This document shows, piece by piece, positions 33,574 through 41,919 of a DNA stretch of 64,000 bases. Each line of letters starts with the position of its first letter. The stretch's first letter is position 1. This stretch comes from UBA8752 sp002172485. Its GTDB lineage: Bacteria > Bacteroidota > Bacteroidia > Flavobacteriales_D > Sanyastnellaceae. Location: the NCBI GenBank assembly GCA_042089915.1, contig JBELJZ010000001.1:1-64000 (forward strand), given 5' to 3'. A program made the translations under genes and the position numbers. Under the pieces are notes generated by a model. The model worked only from the letters and a program-made list of their open reading frames with translations, was not told the DNA's origin and did no database searches.

Positions 33574-33586
33574 CCTATATTATAGG
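33574..33586. promoter_or_regulatory. AT-rich palindrome upstream of the M43 protease gene
   Basis: CCTATA-T-TATAGG is a perfect 6-bp palindrome around a central T. It lies in the 138-nt divergent region between the protease start (33521) and tRNA-Gly (33660). It could be an operator or part of a promoter, and may be coincidental in AT-rich DNA. Confidence 0.3.
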
Positions 33587-33619
33587 TCGTGTCTTCTCTC
33601 ACTTTTGTCGACGGGTGCA

Positions 33620-33649
33620 TTGCGGAGATGTTGTTTTGGTGTAAATTCG
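33620..33649 (+). promoter_or_regulatory. Canonical Bacteroidota promoter of tRNA-Gly
   Basis: TTG at 33620-33622 and TAAATTCG at 33642-33649 are separated by 19 nt, the classic -33/-7 arrangement of the phylum. The tRNA begins 10 nt after the box. Confidence 0.75.
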
Positions 33650-33659
33650 CCGTCCGCAA

Positions 33660-33732
33660 GCGAGAATAGCTCAGTTGGTAGAGCACAACCTTGCCAAGGT
33701 TGGGGTCGCGAGTTCGAGTCTCGTTTCTCGCT
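33660..33732 (+). tRNA. tRNA-Gly (anticodon GCC)
   Basis: The acceptor stem GCGAGAA pairs with TTCTCGC, the D-arm contains AGCTCAGTTGGTAGAGC, the anticodon stem CAACC/GGTTG encloses TTGCCAA, and the T-arm is GCGAG-TTCGAGT-CTCGT. The anticodon GCC reads GGC/GGU. The discriminator base is T and CCA is not encoded. Confidence 0.97.
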
Positions 33733-33737
33733 CAGTC

Positions 33738-33774
33738 AAGAAGGACTTCCGAAAGGAGGTCCTTCTTTGTTTTC
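33738..33774 (+). terminator. Intrinsic terminator after tRNA-Gly
   Basis: AAGAAGGAC (33738-33746) pairs with GTCCTTCTT (33759-33767) and is followed by TGTTTT. It lies between the tRNA and the convergent waaA gene. Confidence 0.85.
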
Positions 33775-33790
33775 ATGGCCCTCGATGAGG

Positions 33791-35059
33791 TCAGGACTTG
33801 GCCAGCAGTGCCGAAACGATTCGGTCAGCAGCCCCACGGTGGGCGAGGACCCAAGCTTTCGCGGCCTGACCAGCTTCGCGGCGTTGCACCTCATGCTCGG
33901 TCCGTGTCCATTCTGCGATCCAATCCGCCAGTCCGCCCGGGTGCAGGTGAATGGTCAAGGCACCCGCGTCATGGAGCCCCGCGATTTCTCGGAACCCTTC
34001 GGCTTTGGGGCCAACGGCCACGGGAAGGCCATGGGCTGCGGGTTCCAAGGTGTTGTGTACCCCTGCTCGCCATCCACCGCCGACGATGGCGAGGTCAGCG
34101 AGCCGGTAGGCATCGCGGAGGCACCCCATTTGGTCGAGGACCAATCCCGTTGCCTCTTGGAACGCGCCCGAGGCGCATTCGGAGGTCCGCACCACGTCGG
34201 CCTCGGAGCACCATGCATCCACTGAGGCACCGGTGATGTCGTGTGGCACCATGACAAAGGCCCAGCCTGCGGGCCAGTTCTCACGGGCGATGCGCAGGGC
34301 ATCCCATTCCCCAGGCCAGCCACTGCCAATGAGCAGGAGCTGCCGTTCTCCCTTCCACGCCTCAATGCGCTGAAGCGTCTCTTGGACGACAGGGTGCATG
34401 GGACGATCGAGCGCTTGGAGCACCCGGTCTGCACGGGGGTCGCCGGTCACGGAGCAAGACAGACCGAATTCCGCGAGCGTGGATTGGGAAGCGGCATCTT
34501 GAACATGAAGGGAGTCCAATGTGGCGAGGTGTTGCCGGACCCACCATCCCCAGCCGTTCATGGGGTGCCGGCCACGATCGAATCGGGCGGCGACGAGGTG
34601 GATGCGTGTGCCGTGTTGGCCGAGGGCGCGCAGCAGGTTGGGCCAGAGTTCGTATTTGATCAACACCGTGTCTTCAGGATCTAGCAGGACCGCGAACCGA
34701 CGGGTCTCGGAGGCCCCATCCCAAGGGAGATAGTCAATGTGGTCTGCGGCGGATTCCGTGATGGCTTCCCGGCCTGAAGGGGAGAAGAACGTGAGCAGAA
34801 TGGGACGGTTTGGCGCCTGGGCTGCCAAGGCATCGAGCAGGGGGGCGGCTTGCTCGTACTCGCCGACGGATGCGCAGTGCACATGAAGCCAGCGGCCGGT
34901 CTTTCCCGTTGCGATGGCCGTGGCTTTGGCTGCCTGAATGCGCGCCATCCAACCGTGTCGTCCCCGCACAGCCAGCCGGGCCTTCCGGTGTCCGAAGGCC
35001 GATGCGGCCCGCAGCAGCCACCAGGCCAGGGCGATGCCGATGCTGTAGAGCCCGCGCAT
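33791..35059 (-). CDS. waaA: 3-deoxy-D-manno-octulosonic acid (Kdo) transferase
   Basis: The 422-residue GT-B/GT30 enzyme transfers Kdo from CMP-Kdo to lipid A precursor at the inner membrane. An N-terminal membrane-anchor helix (IGIALAWWLLRAAS) precedes the WLHVHCASVGEYEQAAPLL segment with the family's conserved Glu. Other family segments are LLTFFSPSGREA, LIKYELWPNLL and the donor-site WRAGVHNTLEPAAHGLPVAVGP. The ATG at 35059 gives the expected N-terminus. The next gene upstream on this strand ends 2 nt before it. It completes a set of LPS-core genes in this window with GT9 and HldD. Confidence 0.92.
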   Translation of the reverse strand: MRGLYSIGIALAWWLLRAASAFGHRKARLAVRGRHGWMARIQAAKATAIATGKTGRWLHVHCASVGEYEQAAPLLDALAAQAPNRPILLTFFSPSGREAITESAADHIDYLPWDGASETRRFAVLLDPEDTVLIKYELWPNLLRALGQHGTRIHLVAARFDRGRHPMNGWGWWVRQHLATLDSLHVQDAASQSTLAEFGLSCSVTGDPRADRVLQALDRPMHPVVQETLQRIEAWKGERQLLLIGSGWPGEWDALRIARENWPAGWAFVMVPHDITGASVDAWCSEADVVRTSECASGAFQEATGLVLDQMGCLRDAYRLADLAIVGGGWRAGVHNTLEPAAHGLPVAVGPKAEGFREIAGLHDAGALTIHLHPGGLADWIAEWTRTEHEVQRREAGQAAKAWVLAHRGAADRIVSALLAKS

Positions 35060-35061
35060 AT

Positions 35062-35835
35062 TCAGTAGAAGTAGTCGAGGGATGTGGTGCGGGCTTTGAG
35101 CCGCAGGATCCAACCGGCAAAGACCCCGACAGCCCGGTCTGCACGCGGTCCGACATCGGTGGTGCCGGTGTCCGCATTCCATGTTCGGTTGGGCTGCAGC
35201 CGGCCGAGCCATGTTTCCAGACCGAACTGGAACCGGACCTGCCCATTGGGACTGTGGTATTCGAATCCGGCCCTTGGAAGCAGCAGCCAGCCGCCGGTCA
35301 ACCGGTCATAGCCGGTCAAATGGGGTTCGTCGAGTTGGGTGACCCGGTTGCCGCGGTTTTGAAAATGGACCTTGTGCTCCCAGAATCCGGCACCGAGTTC
35401 CGCAATGAACCCCGTTTCCGGGTGGCGCCCCCCGCTCTTCCACTTGCGGCCGGCCGTGACATGGAATACCGTGCCGCGTTGTTGGGCCGTGACAAGCGCG
35501 ATGCGCCCTTCATTGTCCACAATGTGTCCGTTGGGATCGACGAGATTCTGAAGCAATCCGGGTTCGCGGACATCCGCTCCGGTCTGGAAGCGATAATGCA
35601 GTCCGAATCGCCAACCGGATGCCGTGCTGCGTCGGATGCCCATGCCGACGGTATTGGACAGTCCGAACCGATCCGCCAAAGGTCCGGCAGGCGCCTGTCC
35701 GCCAACATGCAGAATCAGTTGGGTTCCGACCACCGGTGCGGCGGCATTCTCTCCCGGATTCACCCCGCCGGACTGTGCGCGTCCTCCCGAAAAGAAGGAC
35801 AGTGCGGCAGCGAGGAGGACGAGATTCCAGAACAT
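35062..35835 (-). CDS. Predicted outer-membrane beta-barrel protein
   Basis: The 257-residue protein has a signal peptide (FWNLVLLAAALSFFSGGRAQ) and alternating beta-strand pattern through the mature part. Runs such as GWRFGLHYRFQTGA, TGFIAELGAGFWEHKV and GFEYHSPNGQVRFQFGLE end in a terminal aromatic (DYFY-end), typical of barrel proteins. No enzymatic motif is seen. The ATG at 35835 overlaps the upstream gene's stop (ATGA), so the two barrel-like proteins are coupled, and waaA follows 2 nt later. Specific function unknown. Confidence 0.7.
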   Translation of the reverse strand: MFWNLVLLAAALSFFSGGRAQSGGVNPGENAAAPVVGTQLILHVGGQAPAGPLADRFGLSNTVGMGIRRSTASGWRFGLHYRFQTGADVREPGLLQNLVDPNGHIVDNEGRIALVTAQQRGTVFHVTAGRKWKSGGRHPETGFIAELGAGFWEHKVHFQNRGNRVTQLDEPHLTGYDRLTGGWLLLPRAGFEYHSPNGQVRFQFGLETWLGRLQPNRTWNADTGTTDVGPRADRAVGVFAGWILRLKARTTSLDYFY

Positions 35836-36392
35836 CACAGAGGGAAGCTCAATCCGACGAGGAAGCCACTCAAGAGCAGTCCGCCATTGAGTTGGGCCAT
35901 GAGGGTCCAGTCGTCCAGTTCGTATCGGGCCCCAATCTGGCCAGCGAGCTGGAAACCGCCAATCGCGTTGCCGCCATAGTTGCCTGGAGCCACGCCGACC
36001 CCGGCCCACTTGTAGTTGTGGACGTACCAGCCGAGCGTCAATCCGGCGAACAGGTCGAGGTCATCGGCGTCGAGTTCGATGAAATGGTAGTTGCCCTGGA
36101 GCCCAAGGCCGAGGTATTGGTGGGTCCAACTGCCCGCACTGCCGTTCTCTCCGTAGGATTGAAACGAGGCCATCAGTGCCGCAGAGAATTGATCGTCAAT
36201 GGTTTGCTCCACGCCCGCATACACCGGGAGTCCGCGTGTGCTCAAACCAAATCCCACATGAATCAGGTCGTACCGGTCGCCGGAGTTCAGCTGAACCTGT
36301 CCAGCGGCTTCCTGTTGAAACGCGGTGAGGCCCACCATGAAGAGGAGTGCACGAAACACCCCTTGAATCAGGCTTGATTGTCGACGAATCAT
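35835..36392 (-). CDS. Predicted outer-membrane beta-barrel protein
   Basis: The 185-residue protein has a signal peptide (residues ~1-30, LIQGVFRALLFMVGLTAF then QEAAGQ). The mature part looks like a small eight-stranded barrel, with glycine/aromatic strands such as HQYLGLGLQGNYHFIEL and LDLFAGLTLGWYVHNYKW. It resembles small OmpA-type barrels of Bacteroidota without an OmpA peptidoglycan domain. I chose the ATG at 36392 because it yields a normal signal peptide and lies at the edge of the AT-rich divergent promoter region. It is coupled to the barrel gene that follows. Confidence 0.7.
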   Translation of the reverse strand: MIRRQSSLIQGVFRALLFMVGLTAFQQEAAGQVQLNSGDRYDLIHVGFGLSTRGLPVYAGVEQTIDDQFSAALMASFQSYGENGSAGSWTHQYLGLGLQGNYHFIELDADDLDLFAGLTLGWYVHNYKWAGVGVAPGNYGGNAIGGFQLAGQIGARYELDDWTLMAQLNGGLLLSGFLVGLSFPL

Positions 36393-36429
36393 TATAAAAT
36401 GTCGATAAAATTGACTAAATTGAAAGCGA
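36393..36429. promoter_or_regulatory. 37-nt AT-rich divergent promoter region
   Basis: This short region separates the minus-strand barrel gene from the plus-strand arylsulfotransferase-like gene. On the plus strand TAAATTGA (36416-36423) lies 6 nt before the ATG at 36430. On the minus strand the sequence ends TTTTATA directly before the ATG, a weaker match. The AT content is far above the surrounding DNA. Confidence 0.5.
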
Positions 36430-38406
36430 ATGTGTGACGTATTCACGACCATTCCGCATGTGCAAGTTGAGCACGAGGTCCCCTCATGTGCAGGCTTTCG
36501 GTTGAATTTGTCCGCCCTCACGTGGGGAAGAACGGCCATTCAGGGCGTGTTAGGATGCGCCGTGTTGTGGATGTTGTCCCCCCTTCAGGCTCAAGAAAGC
36601 TTGGATGTGGCCGTGGTGGTGGAACCCGGACAGACGCTCTCGCCCGGTTGGATTTTGGTGTCTCCTCGGGTGAGTGCCAATCAGACTTATCCCATCATCG
36701 TGAACGGTGCAGGCGATGTGGTGTACAACCAGTTGACGCCCCTTCACGGATTCAACTTTGACCAAAATCCGGACGGCCGATTGTCCTGGTTCTCCACGTT
36801 GCTCGGCGAATGGCACGTGTTGGACAGCAGCCTGACCACGACGGAGTCGGTCAGTTTCAACGGAGCGAGTGAGGACTATCACGACCTCGAGTTGAGGGCG
36901 GACGGCACGCGGCTGTTGATGGGAAAGGAAAATGTGGTGATGGACTTGTTCGACAGCATTCCTCCCCTCGAGGACCCGGAGAGGGCGGTCATCGATTGCC
37001 TGCTGCAGGAACAAGACGCGGAAGGCAACGTCACTTGGTTTTGGCGGGCCACCGAGCACATTCCCCCGACGTGGTGCACCCACTGCAATTGGGAGGCGAG
37101 TCTGATTGATGCCTACCATCACAACGCCTTCGAAACGCAGGCGGACGGCAACATTCTACTGTGCCTGCGCAACATGGATTTGGTCGTGCTCATCGACCGG
37201 CAGACGGGCGACATCCTGTGGCATTTGGGTGGGCCCGAATCCGACTTTGCCTTTACGGAAGCCAATGGGGCATTCGCCCAGCAACACGATGCCCAGCTGC
37301 TGCCCAATGACCGCATCCTGATTTACGACAATGCCACCGGCAGCGATCCATTGGTGTCGCGCGGCGTGGAGTATCAGCTCAACCTCGAGGCAGGTACGGC
37401 GACCCTCCTGCAGGATTGGCCCCATCCAGAAGGCAGTTTCGCGTCTTCCCAAGGCAGCATCCAGCGCCTCGCAGATGGGGGCACGTTGATTGGTTGGGGC
37501 AATGCGTTGAGCGACGAGCTGGGCGGCGGCAGTGCGAGTGAATTCGCCCCCAATGGCGCCTTGCGGGGCACCATTTACTTCCCCGGGAGCAATGTCAGCT
37601 ACCGAGCGCGGAAGGTCCAAGCGGGCGCCCTCCCCCTGCACATGGGTTGTACCCATCCCGAAGCCTGCAATTTCTCGGAAGAGGCCATCGTGGATCAGGG
37701 GTGCGTATTTGTGGGAAGCGCCTGCGATGACGGCGATGTCTGCACGGTGGACGATGTGATCCAGGCCAATTGCGGGTGCGCGGGGTTCCTGCCTCCGCCA
37801 TCCGAGGAAAGCCAATGTCAGGATGCGGTGGCGTTGAATTTCAATCCCTGTTCCGTGCTGCCCTTTGACGATGGCAGTTGCCAGTATGCCGTGACGTTTC
37901 GCCTTGATGCCTCCCAATCGGGCAGCATTCCAGAAGAGGTGCAGCTTCAGTTGTCTGGGTTTGAGCCCCTTCAGATGGCGCCGGGCGGATTCGGAACATG
38001 GACGGCGGATGCCATCCTCGAATCGGGAGAATGGAGCTTCGGCTTCCTTGCGGATGGACAGGAAGGCGGCGTGGTTCGCACGTTGGACTTGACCTTTCCG
38101 GCATCTTGGGACGGGGGTGAAGTCCGGGCTTGCTTGGGATTGGAGGCCTCCGCCTGCCCGGGGTGCACAGACCCGGACGACCCGGTATTCAGTCCTTTCG
38201 CTGTCAACAATGTGCTCTGTGGGGCCGGTCCGACGGGGTGCACGGTGCCCGGTGCGGACAATTATGACGCCACGGCCTTTTTCGACGATGGAAGTTGCAC
38301 GTTCGAGGCAGAATCCGAGTGCGCAGTGGACCTGACCGGAGACGGCATCATCGGGGTGTCGGACGTCCTCTTGCTCTTGACCTACTTCGGCCTTCTCTGC
38401 GACTGA
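36430..38406 (+). CDS. Secreted arylsulfotransferase-like protein with dockerin-like C-terminus
   Basis: The protein has 658 residues. A hydrophobic export signal occurs at residues ~35-54, after a long polar N-terminus, so a later start (for example a TTG within the first 30 codons) is possible. The central beta-propeller matches the arylsulfotransferase/ASST family: DYHDLELRADGTRLLMGKE, a His-rich AYHHNAFETQADGNIL segment and WHLGGPESDF, then QQHDAQLLPNDRILIYDNA. Two cysteine-rich GCT-type repeats follow. The C-terminus is dockerin-like (DLTGDGIIGVSDVLLLL...FGLLCD). Known ASSTs transfer sulfate between phenols, but the catalytic His cannot be assigned here. Divergent from the barrel pair. 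Confidence 0.72.
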   Translation: MCDVFTTIPHVQVEHEVPSCAGFRLNLSALTWGRTAIQGVLGCAVLWMLSPLQAQESLDVAVVVEPGQTLSPGWILVSPRVSANQTYPIIVNGAGDVVYNQLTPLHGFNFDQNPDGRLSWFSTLLGEWHVLDSSLTTTESVSFNGASEDYHDLELRADGTRLLMGKENVVMDLFDSIPPLEDPERAVIDCLLQEQDAEGNVTWFWRATEHIPPTWCTHCNWEASLIDAYHHNAFETQADGNILLCLRNMDLVVLIDRQTGDILWHLGGPESDFAFTEANGAFAQQHDAQLLPNDRILIYDNATGSDPLVSRGVEYQLNLEAGTATLLQDWPHPEGSFASSQGSIQRLADGGTLIGWGNALSDELGGGSASEFAPNGALRGTIYFPGSNVSYRARKVQAGALPLHMGCTHPEACNFSEEAIVDQGCVFVGSACDDGDVCTVDDVIQANCGCAGFLPPPSEESQCQDAVALNFNPCSVLPFDDGSCQYAVTFRLDASQSGSIPEEVQLQLSGFEPLQMAPGGFGTWTADAILESGEWSFGFLADGQEGGVVRTLDLTFPASWDGGEVRACLGLEASACPGCTDPDDPVFSPFAVNNVLCGAGPTGCTVPGADNYDATAFFDDGSCTFEAESECAVDLTGDGIIGVSDVLLLLTYFGLLCD

Positions 38407-38409
38407 CTC

Positions 38410-39111
38410 TCAGTCCTCGGCCAGACATTCCAATCGGAACCCGACGCCGTGCAGGGTGTCGAGACGCACGGTGGGGTCGACCTTGAGGATTTTGCGCAAC
38501 CGGGCGATGTAGACGTCCATGCTGCGGCCCACAAAGTGGCCGGATTCTCCCCAGACCATGCGGGTGATGAGGTCCCGTTCTGTGGTGCGTCCGATGCGCT
38601 GCATCAACAATTTCAGCACGTCCCCTTCTTTTCGGGTGAGGTGTTGCTCTCCACCTGGCCACTGCAGGAGATAGGACTCCGGGTCATACCGAAGCATGCC
38701 CACCTCTAAAATCCGCGGGCCGTCGTCCTTGGCTTGACGCTCGGTGCGTTTGATCAGCGCTTGGATGCGCAGCAGCAATTCTTCGTTGTTGAAGGGCTTG
38801 ATGACGTAATCGTCAGCCCCTGCCCTCAATCCGCGCACCCGGTCTTCCACCCGATCCCGCGCGGTGAGCATGAGGATGGGCAAGTCGGGGGACACGCGCC
38901 GCAGCTCCTGTGCCAATTCGAATCCGTCTTTGCCAGGCAGCATCACGTCGAGCACGGCGAGATGAAAGCCCCCTTTTGCAAAGGCAGGCATGACTTCCCG
39001 TCCGTCGCGAAGCAACTCCACTTTGTGGCCTTCGAGGCGAAGCAGGTCATGGAGCAACAGCCCCAAGCTGGGGTCGTCTTCCACGAGCAGGATGTGGGCC
39101 GTCAAGCTCAT
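38410..39111 (-). CDS. OmpR-family response regulator
   Basis: The 233-residue protein has an N-terminal receiver with phospho-acceptor Asp in LAVLDVMLPGKDG and the LMLTARD and VIKPFN segments (Thr and Lys switch residues). A C-terminal winged-helix DNA-binding domain follows (LTRKEGDVLKLL, then SMDVYIARLRKIL, GVGFRLE). Its ATG overlaps the histidine-kinase stop (ATGA), making a cognate two-component pair. Target genes are unknown; the divergent secreted protein at 40426 is one candidate. Confidence 0.93.
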   Translation of the reverse strand: MSLTAHILLVEDDPSLGLLLHDLLRLEGHKVELLRDGREVMPAFAKGGFHLAVLDVMLPGKDGFELAQELRRVSPDLPILMLTARDRVEDRVRGLRAGADDYVIKPFNNEELLLRIQALIKRTERQAKDDGPRILEVGMLRYDPESYLLQWPGGEQHLTRKEGDVLKLLMQRIGRTTERDLITRMVWGESGHFVGRSMDVYIARLRKILKVDPTVRLDTLHGVGFRLECLAED

Positions 39112-40376
39112 GTGGCGAGGGGGAACTGAACCCGGAACAAAGACCCTCCACCGGGCCGTGGCAGGCATTCAACGGTGGCGCCGTGGGCATCGAGAATGGT
39201 GCGCACATAATGCAGTCCGAGTCCAAAGCCTTTCACGTCGTGACGGTCGCCGGTGGGCACGCGGTGAAACCGTTCGAAAATGCGCTCCCTGTGCGCCTCC
39301 GGTACGCCCACACCGCGGTCGGCGACGTCGAGCATGCCGGTCCCAGTCTCGGAATCCGTTTGGAGCCGCAGCTCCAGATCGGGTGGGGCATCTCCGCTGT
39401 AGCGCACCGCGTTGTCCAGCAGGTTGCGCAGCACCCCTACGAGGTGGGTGCGGTCTCCTACGATGGCGTGGTTTGCCGCCCTGTCGGCGATGTCGACGGT
39501 CAACCGGCCCTCCTGTTGTTCGAGGGTGGGACGGATCGAGGTCTCGGCGGTCTGGACCCAATCGTCCAGCTGGATGCGCTCGCGTTCCAAGACCTGCGTG
39601 CTCTGTTCGAGCACCGCCATTTCCATCACCTTGTCTACTTGTCTCCGCATGCGGAGGTTTTCATTGAGAATGAGTTCGAGATAGCGCTTTCGAGCCTCCG
39701 AGTCACCGCCGATGTCCTCCCTTTGCAGCAATTGCGCCCCCGATTCAATGGACGCAATGGGCGTCTTGAACTCGTGGGTCATGTTGTTGATGAAGTTTTC
39801 CTGGACCTCGGACAGCCGTTTCTGGCGCAACACAATCACGATGGCATACACGAAGGTGCCCAGCACCAGGATTTGAAGCAGGCTCGCCAGTATCCAGCGA
39901 TCGAGGGACATGACCACATCTGCCCGGCGGCCAGTGAACCGGATGCCGAAATAGTGGCCGTCCTGATCGAACCGCGGTGGGCGGGGCGCATCGGTTTTGG
40001 CCCCTCCGACCCGGCCGCCATAGACGATGCTGTCGCTGAAACAATCGTAGATCGCGTAATCGAAGGGAACATCGAGGGCGGCACTTTCAAACGATTCGCG
40101 GAGCAGCGATTCGAGGAGATAGGGGTGCAGGGTGTCGTTGAGGTTGGCCACGAAATAGTTCGAGGCTTCCTGGCGGACGGGCTCGACCACGGCACTGTCC
40201 CCACGCATGGCCTGCACGCGGTCCACGACTTCCGTGAGTGCGATGACCACCCGGTCATTGAACTCCCGTTCGCCAAGGTCAATGGCTTGGCGCAACCAAA
40301 TGAGTTGCAGCACGAGGGTGCCCCCAATGGACAGGAGGCCGGTCACGATGAGCAGTCGAATGCGTTGTCGCGTCAC
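39108..40376 (-). CDS. Sensor histidine kinase
   Basis: The 422-residue protein has two membrane helices (residues ~7-25 and ~165-185) enclosing a periplasmic sensor region. A HisKA domain carries the phospho-acceptor His in NNMTHEFKTPIASI, and a HATPase domain has NLLDNAVRYS (N box), DVADRGVGVPEAHRERIF (G1) and GFGLGLHYV (G2). It phosphorylates the response regulator downstream. The start is GTG at 40376 (VTRQRIRLL), supported by TACCTTCG ending 4 nt upstream. A longer reading would run into the divergent gene's promoter and coding region and is rejected. The signal sensed is unknown. Confidence 0.9.
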   Translation of the reverse strand: MTRQRIRLLIVTGLLSIGGTLVLQLIWLRQAIDLGEREFNDRVVIALTEVVDRVQAMRGDSAVVEPVRQEASNYFVANLNDTLHPYLLESLLRESFESAALDVPFDYAIYDCFSDSIVYGGRVGGAKTDAPRPPRFDQDGHYFGIRFTGRRADVVMSLDRWILASLLQILVLGTFVYAIVIVLRQKRLSEVQENFINNMTHEFKTPIASIESGAQLLQREDIGGDSEARKRYLELILNENLRMRRQVDKVMEMAVLEQSTQVLERERIQLDDWVQTAETSIRPTLEQQEGRLTVDIADRAANHAIVGDRTHLVGVLRNLLDNAVRYSGDAPPDLELRLQTDSETGTGMLDVADRGVGVPEAHRERIFERFHRVPTGDRHDVKGFGLGLHYVRTILDAHGATVECLPRPGGGSLFRVQFPLAT

Positions 40377-40380
40377 GCCA

Positions 40381-40421
40381 CGAAGGTACGCGGGGTCGGT
40401 GGGGCGGGTTTCGTAGTTTCG
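40381..40421. promoter_or_regulatory. Mirror-image divergent -7 boxes between histidine kinase and secreted protein genes
   Basis: TACCTTCG on the minus strand (40381-40388) ends 4 nt before the kinase GTG at 40376. TAGTTTCG on the plus strand (40414-40421) ends 4 nt before the GTG at 40426. Only 49 nt separate the two starts. Neither box has a TTG about 20 nt upstream. Confidence 0.55.
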
Positions 40422-40425
40422 GGCC

Positions 40426-41226
40426 GTGTCCAAGAGCGCTCCTCTTATGGCTGCCCTCTGCTGGGGCATGTTGTCCAGTTTGGCCGGTCACGCCCAAGAG
40501 GTGGTGGAGCTGAGCGGGTCATACCAAGGGGAGAACCCCCTCGTGGTCAATGAGACCAATCCCGATGGGGTGGGATTCTGTTGCTATGAAGTGCGGGTCA
40601 ACGGCAGGTTGACCGCAGATCAGGTCAATTCGCACGCGTTTGAGATCGACTTGAGGGGCCAGGGCATTGCGCTGGGCAAGGGGGTGGCCATCCGGCTCAT
40701 GCACCGTCCGGGGTGTACCCCGCGCGTGTTGAATCCGGAAGTCATCGCGCCGTCCCCGGGGTTCGAACTGGTCGACTTCAAGGTGGTGCCGACGGGAGAG
40801 GTGGCTTGGACCTCCGCGGATGAGCGGGGTCGAATGCCCTATGTCCTGCAGCAGTTCAAGTGGGGCAAATGGGTCGATGTCGTCCGCATCGATGGGCAAG
40901 GGGGAGAAGGCGAACGCCATTACCAAACCCGTATCCAGCCGATTCGCGGTGAGAACTTGTTGCGGTTGACCCACCTCGCTCCGGATGGGGCCCTCGCCAT
41001 CAAAGGAGAAGCCGGCTTCTTCGCAGAAGTGCCCGAAGTGGCATTCGAGTACGATTCGAAATCGGCCACCATGCGCTTTTCGGAGCCGACCCAATACGAG
41101 ATCGTCGACCAATACGGCACAGTCGTGTTGAGCGGTCATGGTGACAATGCCATCCTGCGCTATCTTGCACGTGGCGAGTATTACGTCAACTTCGGCGCGC
41201 GGTCCGAGACCTTCAAGAAGCGCTGA
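40426..41226 (+). CDS. Secreted protein of unknown function
   Basis: The 266-residue protein has a signal peptide (LMAALCWGMLSSLAGHAQ). The mature part is beta-rich with two adjacent cysteines (GFCCYEVRVNG) and a third in HRPGCTPRV. No known catalytic motif or sorting tail is seen, so it may be periplasmic or outer-membrane associated. The start is GTG at 40426, supported by TAGTTTCG ending 4 nt before it. It is divergent from, and probably co-regulated with, the two-component pair (inference). Confidence 0.7.
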   Translation: MSKSAPLMAALCWGMLSSLAGHAQEVVELSGSYQGENPLVVNETNPDGVGFCCYEVRVNGRLTADQVNSHAFEIDLRGQGIALGKGVAIRLMHRPGCTPRVLNPEVIAPSPGFELVDFKVVPTGEVAWTSADERGRMPYVLQQFKWGKWVDVVRIDGQGGEGERHYQTRIQPIRGENLLRLTHLAPDGALAIKGEAGFFAEVPEVAFEYDSKSATMRFSEPTQYEIVDQYGTVVLSGHGDNAILRYLARGEYYVNFGARSETFKKR

Positions 41227-41271
41227 GTCCCCGGTTCGACTTTGAATCCCTCATTTCCAGTCCATCGCGAC

Positions 41272-41919
41272 ATGCCCACGACCCCGACCACTGCGGCCTT
41301 TGACGGCCTGACCTACAACAGCCGCCGCCCCCACATCGCCATCCCCGAGTACGGACGCGTGGTGCACGAGATGATCGCGCACTGCATCACCATCGAGGAC
41401 AAGGCGGAGCGCACGCGCTGTGCCACGGCCATCGTGAGTGTGATGCGCACGTTGGTGCCCGGCTCCAAGGAGATGCCCGACCACGAGGAGAAGCTTTGGG
41501 GCCACCTCCACATCATGGCCAATTGGCAATTGGACATCGATTCACCGTTCCCGGTTCCGCCCAAAGCAGAGGAGGATCCGGGTCCCGAGGCCCTCGCCTA
41601 CACTCAAGTCGGCAAACGCCCTTCGTTCTACGGACGCATTGTCGAAGATCTCATCGCCAAGGCCATCGCCATGCCCGAAGGGGAGGAGCGCTCAGCCCTG
41701 GCCATGATGATCGCCAACCTGCTCAAGCGACAGTACCTCACCTGGAACAAGGGCGCTGTGGAAGATGCCCTCATCCGGGCGCAGTTGCGCGAGATGTCCG
41801 GCGGCGTTCTGGACGTTCCAGCGGAAAAGGAGCTGGTGTCCTCGAGTGAGATTCTCAAAAGCAAGCGGAAGACCTCCAACAACTTCCGCCAGCACCGGGG
41901 CGGCAAGCGCAAGCGCTGA
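41272..41919 (+). CDS. DUF4290 protein
   Basis: The 215-residue cytoplasmic protein has no signal peptide. It starts with LTYNSRRPHIAIPEYGRVVHEMI, characteristic of DUF4290, a family I know only from Bacteroidota; its function is not established. The middle is helical and acidic (CITIEDKAERTRC, GSKEMPDHEEKLWGHLHIMA), and the C-terminus is strongly basic (KSKRKTSNNF, GGKRKR), which suggests nucleic-acid or ribosome contact (inference). I chose the ATG at 41272 as the family-like start. It precedes murA by 131 nt. Confidence 0.8.
   Translation: MPTTPTTAAFDGLTYNSRRPHIAIPEYGRVVHEMIAHCITIEDKAERTRCATAIVSVMRTLVPGSKEMPDHEEKLWGHLHIMANWQLDIDSPFPVPPKAEEDPGPEALAYTQVGKRPSFYGRIVEDLIAKAIAMPEGEERSALAMMIANLLKRQYLTWNKGAVEDALIRAQLREMSGGVLDVPAEKELVSSSEILKSKRKTSNNFRQHRGGKRKR

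Noticed and set aside
36430..36520. Long N-terminal extension of the arylsulfotransferase-like protein as certain coding sequence
   Set aside because: The export signal begins only ~35 residues in, so the first codons may not be translated. I kept the ATG because TAAATTGA lies 6 nt before it, but the start remains uncertain.
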